Below the pieces are notes generated by a model that made no database searches, was not told the origin of the DNA, and worked only from the letters and a program-made list of their open reading frames with translations. Shown here piece by piece: positions 59,701 to 64,000 of a stretch of DNA of 64,000 bases. Each line of letters opens with the position of its first letter. Position 1 is the stretch's first letter. Both the position numbers and the translations under genes were made by a program. The stretch is taken from NCBI RefSeq assembly GCF_963678635.1, contig NC_087062.1, positions 87,209,845 through 87,273,844 on the forward strand, written 5' to 3'. The DNA is from Symsagittifera roscoffensis. Lineage: Eukaryota > Xenacoelomorpha > Acoela > Convolutidae.

Positions 59701-62700
59701 GATCAAGGAATAACTCTTATAATAGATCGAACTATAACAGACCAAACAATAATTACCAAAACAGATCGCGAAATAATTCACAAAATCGACACCCAAGTTA
59801 TAATAATCGTTATAGAAATTATTCCCAATCACCACACCGGAATAATAATAACTATAATAATTCTAATAATCGCCACAGAAGTAGTACACCTAAACATCAA
59901 AGACAAATCAATCAAGTACAATCTAACCCAGAAACAACATCAGACCCTCCAGGTATTGATGACACAGTAACTGATACGTTACAACTCAATCAAATAAACT
60001 GTACATCATCAGATTCAGAAAGTGATACTGAAAACACTCTTTCTATCAATATGATAAAAGTCGAAAATGACTATGAATCTGTCATATATGAACAACCCTT
60101 TTCATCACACATATATGAAAATCAATCAGAATTTCTTCAAAATTATTACACTACACCCATAAATTCCACACCAACGACGCAAGAAACAAACGAGATTAAC
60201 ACTACAGATCAAACCAATAAAAATACCAAAACAAAATGCTTGAATACAAACCACATTTATCAAAATATACAAAAAGAACCCAAAGAAAAAATTTGGACAA
60301 TACCATTTCTCTTAGAAAGCCCAAGAAATAAAGAATTTCAACCACCAGACCTTGAAATAGATTTTTTAATTGATTCAGGAGCAGAATCAAACATAATAAA
60401 CATCCCCACATGGAATGAAATAAAAACTTTACACCCAAAGTTAATACCTCTTGAAACCTCCAGTAAGTTAGCAACAGCACAAGGATCAACATTGATAAAC
60501 TACGGAAAAATCCAATTATTTCTTCTCCCCACAAGAACAATGGAGCAAAGCAAAATTTTAAATAAGCCATTTAAACAAATATTCCATATCACTGACATTA
60601 AATATAATATCATTGGAATACCATTTATTTCGAAGTATATACCAACAATTAACATACTAAATAGTAAAATATTAATCAAAGATAAATATACAAAAACAAA
60701 AGAAACATCCTTAATATTTTTTCAAAGATTAAATAAACAACCACCATTCTTTTCAAAATTCTACCCGATATTTAACAAACAAAGAAAACACCTAAAACCA
60801 CTATCAGGAAATATCTATAATTTTTCAATCAAACAAGTTCACCAATATGATAAAGAACAAAACAAACAAAAATTTTATATGTCAGAATTTGAATTCAAAC
60901 CTATTCACAAATTTTTCAAAATCACAATCTCATCCATAAAATATTTGAAAAATTCGAATTCCGATATCATTTCCTTACATGTCTATAACAACACACCTTA
61001 CCAAGTAACATTACCTTTAGGACTTTTAGGATACTGCGAAACCAACGCTACAATATCACCAATACACGAAAAAGCCTATCGCGTAAATAATATACTCCAA
61101 TTACTAGATATTTGCCAATCTACAATTCTTAATGAAGAATTATCTATAAATAATATAATAAGTAACGAAAACAGAAATACGGATTATTTCACAAAAACTC
61201 CATATTTCAAACCTACATTCAACATAAGTAACTACACAGAGGACCAACAGAAATTTTTAACAATTTTTAATTTCCAACATTCACAAATAACACAAGACGA
61301 ATTCGAAAAATTAGCCAAACAGCTCATTAAATATTCATCAGTCTATGCAACATCAAAATTCGATGTTGGCAAAATCAGTTCATCACTACATCTCCCGTTA
61401 AAACCAGACGCAGTTTTCAAAAAACAGAGAGCAAGTAAAGTACCAATTCACTTACATGATAAAGTGAACAGATTACTCGATATTTTAGAACAATACAACA
61501 TTATATCACCAGTAAACAAAGAAGAACAACCAAAAGGCAACACATTCATCAACCCTGTTATCATTCTAGCTAAAGGAGAATCATTAAAAATCGTTCTCGA
61601 CGCTAGATACCTCAATTCACTCATAGATGAATCAAAATGTAATTGGCCCATTGAACCAATACAAGTTATTTTAACAAAAATAAACGGCAAATACTTTACA
61701 ACCGCCGATATGAATAGTGCATACAATCAAATGCCACTAGATGAACAATCACGACGTTTAACACAATTTGTTATAGGAAACCAACAATATGAATTCAACC
61801 GCTTATTCTATGGAATATCCATAGGACCAGCAGCATTTTCAGCTTTTATGAGCAAAATTTTTAGACCACTAATACTCAAGAAAAACGCAATCACCTATTT
61901 AGACGAAGTTTTTATGCAATCACAAACAAAAGACGAGATGTTCAATGTTTTAGAAAAATATCACCAAATACTTCAGAACGAAAATCTGAAGGCCGCCCCC
62001 GATAAATCACACTTCTTTTTGACAAGAGTTAAATTTTTAGGACATAATATAGAAAGAAAAACAATCACTCCATTGAAATCACGCATTGACGCTATTCAAA
62101 AACTTCAACCACCAACAAATAAAAAGAAAATCCAAGAATTTCTTGGAATGTTAAACTTTTTAAGTAAATATGTTTATAAAATGCAATTATATCTACGACC
62201 ATTTTATAACATCCTTAGACAACAAAATAATTTTGAATGGAACACAGAACATCAAACACGATTTGAAGAAATAAAGAAACTTTTAACTGAACAAATTTCA
62301 AACACAATTCCAGACTCAAATCAACCATTTTATGCAATGTGCGATGCTTCGAACTTTGGCATCGGTGCAGCACTATTACAATCACATAATGGTACAAATA
62401 AGATGAACCTCATATCAGCAAATTCTCGACTATTCACTCAAGCAGAGCTACGACTCTCAACTCTAATGAGAGAATGCACAGCCATAATATATACACTGAC
62501 AGAATATGAATTTCTGATACTTGGATCAAAACATCCAACAGTTCTATTCACAGACCATAAACTAATCATTTTTCTTTTTACACAAAAGTCTAATCCAAAC
62601 CACCGAGTTTACAGATTTCAACTAATTCTAATGAAATTTCCAAACTTACATATAGTTTGGACTGCAGGAAAAAATCTTGCATTACCAGACACCTTAAGTC

Positions 62701-64000
62701 GAAATACACCACCTGAATTACTTACACGAAAAACAACAGTTGAAATACCCAAAAACATAAAATTCTACCTTGCAGAAAACGAAACATCACCCCGATTGGA
62801 ATGCAAATATGCAGTAAAAACTGATATTGAACAATCACAAATAAATAATTTACAACATTTCCCACTTTATTTAGATTGTCAAAATAATCATTATGAAGTT
62901 GATCTACTTGGAACATCAACTTTCAAACCAATCCCATATTCTCAATGGATAAAAAATAACACCCAACAGAAACGAACAAAACAACACCTACCTAAGAAAG
63001 ACCATTTTCCACTAATTGAAAAAGAAGATTTAACTGATAAAATAAATTTATCAGGACCACAAACAAATGATTCAAAATACACAATAAATCAAGTTTTTGA
63101 CCTTCACGACCCACTTGACACAATACCCTTATCTAAATTAGAAATCGAAAACATTTTTCTCCCCCCAACAGAAACAATTACAATTTCAACACTGAAACAA
63201 TATCAAAACCTTGACCCAGTAATTCGACAACTGAAATCATGGCACAAATATAAAACTAAACCTATCAAAGCAGATTCAACCATTCTCGGAAACAAAACAC
63301 TCCTCCGATACTTTCGCAAATTTAACAACACAACAATTAACGAAAATACAGACCTTTTAGAATATAACCTAAATGAATCTACAGTTCCATGTCTCCCTTT
63401 AAGTATGATTCTTATAGCTTTTAATATTTCACATACACAAAATATTAAAGGACACTCTGGATCAGAAAAAACATATTCAAATTTTATACAAAATTTTTAC
63501 TTCCCAAATGCACCAATTTGGATAAAAGTACTATGCAATGATTGTATAGTATGTCAACTAAATAAACCTTACCCAAATCAAAAACAAATAGCACAAAAAC
63601 AAGATTTTAAAGGACAAAGTTTGTACTTTAACCATCGTATCTCATTTGATACTAAGGGACCAATTTCACCCTCATCAGAAGGAAACTCCTACATTATGGT
63701 AATTGTTGACGCATTTACACATTATGTAGCACTTAACCCAGTACCACATTGTAACGCTTATTACGCTTACACAACACTCTATGAACACTGGATAGCAAAA
63801 TTCGGACTACCAGAAATTTTAGTTACAGACAACGGTACAGAATTCATAAATAATGAAATTATCACACTATGTCATTTATATAACATTAAACACAAACCAC
63901 GTACATCTCATGCACCTTGGACAAACGGCTTAGTCGAAGGTATGAACCGTTCATTACAAGAATATCTTAGATGTATCATCAACGGAAATGATACAAAATA
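56691..64000 (+). CDS. Gag-Pol polyprotein of second gypsy element (3' end outside window)
   Basis: Read codon by codon, the frame from ATG 56691 has 2,436 codons and no stop. Order: an N-terminal ~590-residue region rich in Gln, Asn and Thr; a retrotransposon Gag capsid-like region (about 597-745, with DGAAQKWF and NWKRFTQEF); a CCHC knuckle C842/C845/H850/C855; and a long Asn/Arg/Ser/Tyr-rich tract (about 890-1070). Protease follows with LIDSGAESN (D1228). RT has VLDARYLNS and TADMNSAYNQ (D1673), then YLDE at 1736-1739 where YxDD is expected. RNase H has MCDASNFGIGAALL (D1885) and FTDHK. The integrase zinc region ends CNDCIVC, and the triad is D2320, D2380, E2416. Gag and Pol are fused without a frameshift. 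The Glu in YLDE would be expected to weaken or abolish polymerase activity unless it is a lineage feature. Confidence 0.93.
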   Translation, partial: MSSTHTPGEETPDDDEIFPFIVDADTDRGQHIFCQNLLVNLFEPGISPCKTEFPDVKIKRQIIDHYLKDICNITQQYGIYSIEFTSPNHNNRKYTIQTDDLDLEFSKVFSEYIKSIQYHNSQRANSIFTNEVFAIIYSYISILENEIPITNVSPTETSKHLRVRHEITLLSSYLNIIKENFTKDDVSQHTKHDLQKILAWFIIDYFTHNIDLIAQARKNFRPQNSNDDTAITEQSDYVWDPEWSHPAFISFPQSISSQAIGTISYIRDYVRVIPLTIDATPLNYNTFLPDTQNNSLNSTVIHNENLNGTRNLTQQDIQTPSHFINEEIVHTTTTQQSISPIRPNLTTPRNTNPSQTQVTLQSTVKPSVAPKYSHMDYQTYRPMTIPPKTRKTFTRNNFADHNYNYTHPSKTYNQPQRNFNQYTRSRNWDNPMAQPNSTNFQTNPPRDHNENYPFFQQNKNKKQTSYQMDYLSSDDDFLQPDIFAQNTQEYRRQGIQRTRTNHRNFSPQSIDAQHQQPIQQQNLINTQSFQPIQQQNPMTAHSYQASQMQNEIPLPYYLQQHEITRNQLSNFSQMPNAAESLQMTMNPYLMGGSSITSNKPLMVFTGTDPEYSVEDYLNAVTANLILNIGPEPINTPLHQNWIHRRTALIQTTLDGAAQKWFSVLPLEIKSNWKRFTQEFSKMFDSERNKQQQRVLCNEIRRLPNETIKQIAVRIETLVRKAYSLNTHDYKNTKMTEILMMTLTPQLRKIAIKKRASHPSSIREPDLDFRKLVDKLEQAEITMKLEETENLKLQYVNRIETTPTNINNIQESETDLVEKITEILNIYEKNPNFKGKPSFKKWCNYCRRYGHSISECRQKQQDNQNKPQKYKEPNKSFYQYMKKDQNLPNKTVYSNNSSGKPLPNNTNYTRNQSPYNSSYRGRSPERRNTNNSSQNHYNRPNSRNNYSRSNSNTQRFVSRSNSQSRNNYYPNNQSRNSLYNRNRNYSYNRNRSYSNNRNQNYPNNRSRNNSYNRSNYNRPNNNYQNRSRNNSQNRHPSYNNRYRNYSQSPHRNNNNYNNSNNRHRSSTPKHQRQINQVQSNPETTSDPPGIDDTVTDTLQLNQINCTSSDSESDTENTLSINMIKVENDYESVIYEQPFSSHIYENQSEFLQNYYTTPINSTPTTQETNEINTTDQTNKNTKTKCLNTNHIYQNIQKEPKEKIWTIPFLLESPRNKEFQPPDLEIDFLIDSGAESNIINIPTWNEIKTLHPKLIPLETSSKLATAQGSTLINYGKIQLFLLPTRTMEQSKILNKPFKQIFHITDIKYNIIGIPFISKYIPTINILNSKILIKDKYTKTKETSLIFFQRLNKQPPFFSKFYPIFNKQRKHLKPLSGNIYNFSIKQVHQYDKEQNKQKFYMSEFEFKPIHKFFKITISSIKYLKNSNSDIISLHVYNNTPYQVTLPLGLLGYCETNATISPIHEKAYRVNNILQLLDICQSTILNEELSINNIISNENRNTDYFTKTPYFKPTFNISNYTEDQQKFLTIFNFQHSQITQDEFEKLAKQLIKYSSVYATSKFDVGKISSSLHLPLKPDAVFKKQRASKVPIHLHDKVNRLLDILEQYNIISPVNKEEQPKGNTFINPVIILAKGESLKIVLDARYLNSLIDESKCNWPIEPIQVILTKINGKYFTTADMNSAYNQMPLDEQSRRLTQFVIGNQQYEFNRLFYGISIGPAAFSAFMSKIFRPLILKKNAITYLDEVFMQSQTKDEMFNVLEKYHQILQNENLKAAPDKSHFFLTRVKFLGHNIERKTITPLKSRIDAIQKLQPPTNKKKIQEFLGMLNFLSKYVYKMQLYLRPFYNILRQQNNFEWNTEHQTRFEEIKKLLTEQISNTIPDSNQPFYAMCDASNFGIGAALLQSHNGTNKMNLISANSRLFTQAELRLSTLMRECTAIIYTLTEYEFLILGSKHPTVLFTDHKLIIFLFTQKSNPNHRVYRFQLILMKFPNLHIVWTAGKNLALPDTLSRNTPPELLTRKTTVEIPKNIKFYLAENETSPRLECKYAVKTDIEQSQINNLQHFPLYLDCQNNHYEVDLLGTSTFKPIPYSQWIKNNTQQKRTKQHLPKKDHFPLIEKEDLTDKINLSGPQTNDSKYTINQVFDLHDPLDTIPLSKLEIENIFLPPTETITISTLKQYQNLDPVIRQLKSWHKYKTKPIKADSTILGNKTLLRYFRKFNNTTINENTDLLEYNLNESTVPCLPLSMILIAFNISHTQNIKGHSGSEKTYSNFIQNFYFPNAPIWIKVLCNDCIVCQLNKPYPNQKQIAQKQDFKGQSLYFNHRISFDTKGPISPSSEGNSYIMVIVDAFTHYVALNPVPHCNAYYAYTTLYEHWIAKFGLPEILVTDNGTEFINNEIITLCHLYNIKHKPRTSHAPWTNGLVEGMNRSLQEYLRCIINGNDTK

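Larger units (their letters stand above)
54697..64000 (+). mobile_element. Second Ty3/gypsy retrotransposon, A-rich, runs off the window
   Basis: Contains a candidate 5' LTR and primer site, a ~1.2-kb leader, a 155-codon upstream frame, and a Gag-Pol frame still open at the window end within integrase. The sense strand is strikingly A-rich and G-poor compared with the first element and with host exons. The 3' end and 3' LTR lie outside, so element boundaries and age cannot be judged. Only one fragment of the coding strand is interrupted by the window edge; no internal stop was found. Confidence 0.92.

Noticed and set aside
57883-59970. Open frames on both strands at 57883-58221, 58604-59161, 59203-59547 and 59554-59970
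   Set aside because: All lie inside the verified Gag-Pol frame of the second gypsy element and are shadows caused by its A-rich, stop-poor composition.

Overview
The window is AT-rich, intron-containing and dominated by repeats, and it reads as animal nuclear DNA. Recognisable host genes use canonical GT-AG introns: an acyl-CoA-binding protein, a CBM21-domain glycogen-targeting subunit of protein phosphatase 1, and an ARF-family small GTPase with a premature stop. With the retroelements and MITEs they suggest a metazoan, probably an aquatic invertebrate. The phylum cannot be fixed from this sequence.

Layout. 0-6.9 kb: a ~715-bp sequence present twice in direct orientation, then mostly featureless AT-rich DNA with one candidate exon. 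6.9-10.5 kb: a ~151-bp satellite of about 24 copies. 11.6-14.4 kb: a hAT-type MITE followed by a complete three-exon PPP1R3-like gene on the minus strand, with another MITE in its second intron. 15.8-21.3 kb: small tandem duplications and a diverged ~1.5-2 kb dispersed repeat. 22.0-23.1 kb: a two-exon ACBP gene on the plus strand. 26.6-33.0 kb: on the minus strand, a decayed adenain-like protease remnant and a decayed protein-primed-type family B DNA polymerase, the signature of a Polinton/adinto-like element. 31.0-40.7 kb: a large tandem segmental duplication (5.7 kb and 4.1 kb) that includes part of the polymerase, a 55-bp minisatellite and a MITE. 41.5-48.1 kb: a young full-length Ty3/gypsy element with 234-bp LTRs differing at one base, a 5-bp target duplication, a tRNA-Ser-like primer site and one UGA at a conserved Trp. 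48.6-49.0 kb: a hAT MITE with a perfect 8-bp target duplication. 49.6-51.1 kb: the ARF-family gene. One of its introns coincides with a MITE-like insertion whose target duplication supplies the acceptor AG. 54.7 kb to the end: a second, A-rich Ty3/gypsy element. Its single Gag-Pol frame stays open for 2,436 codons and leaves the window within integrase.

The host genes have unrelated roles and show no sign of working together. The main story is mobile DNA: two intact or nearly intact gypsy elements, a decayed DNA-virus-like element that was tandemly amplified, several MITE families, and a case where a MITE appears to have become a spliceosomal intron.
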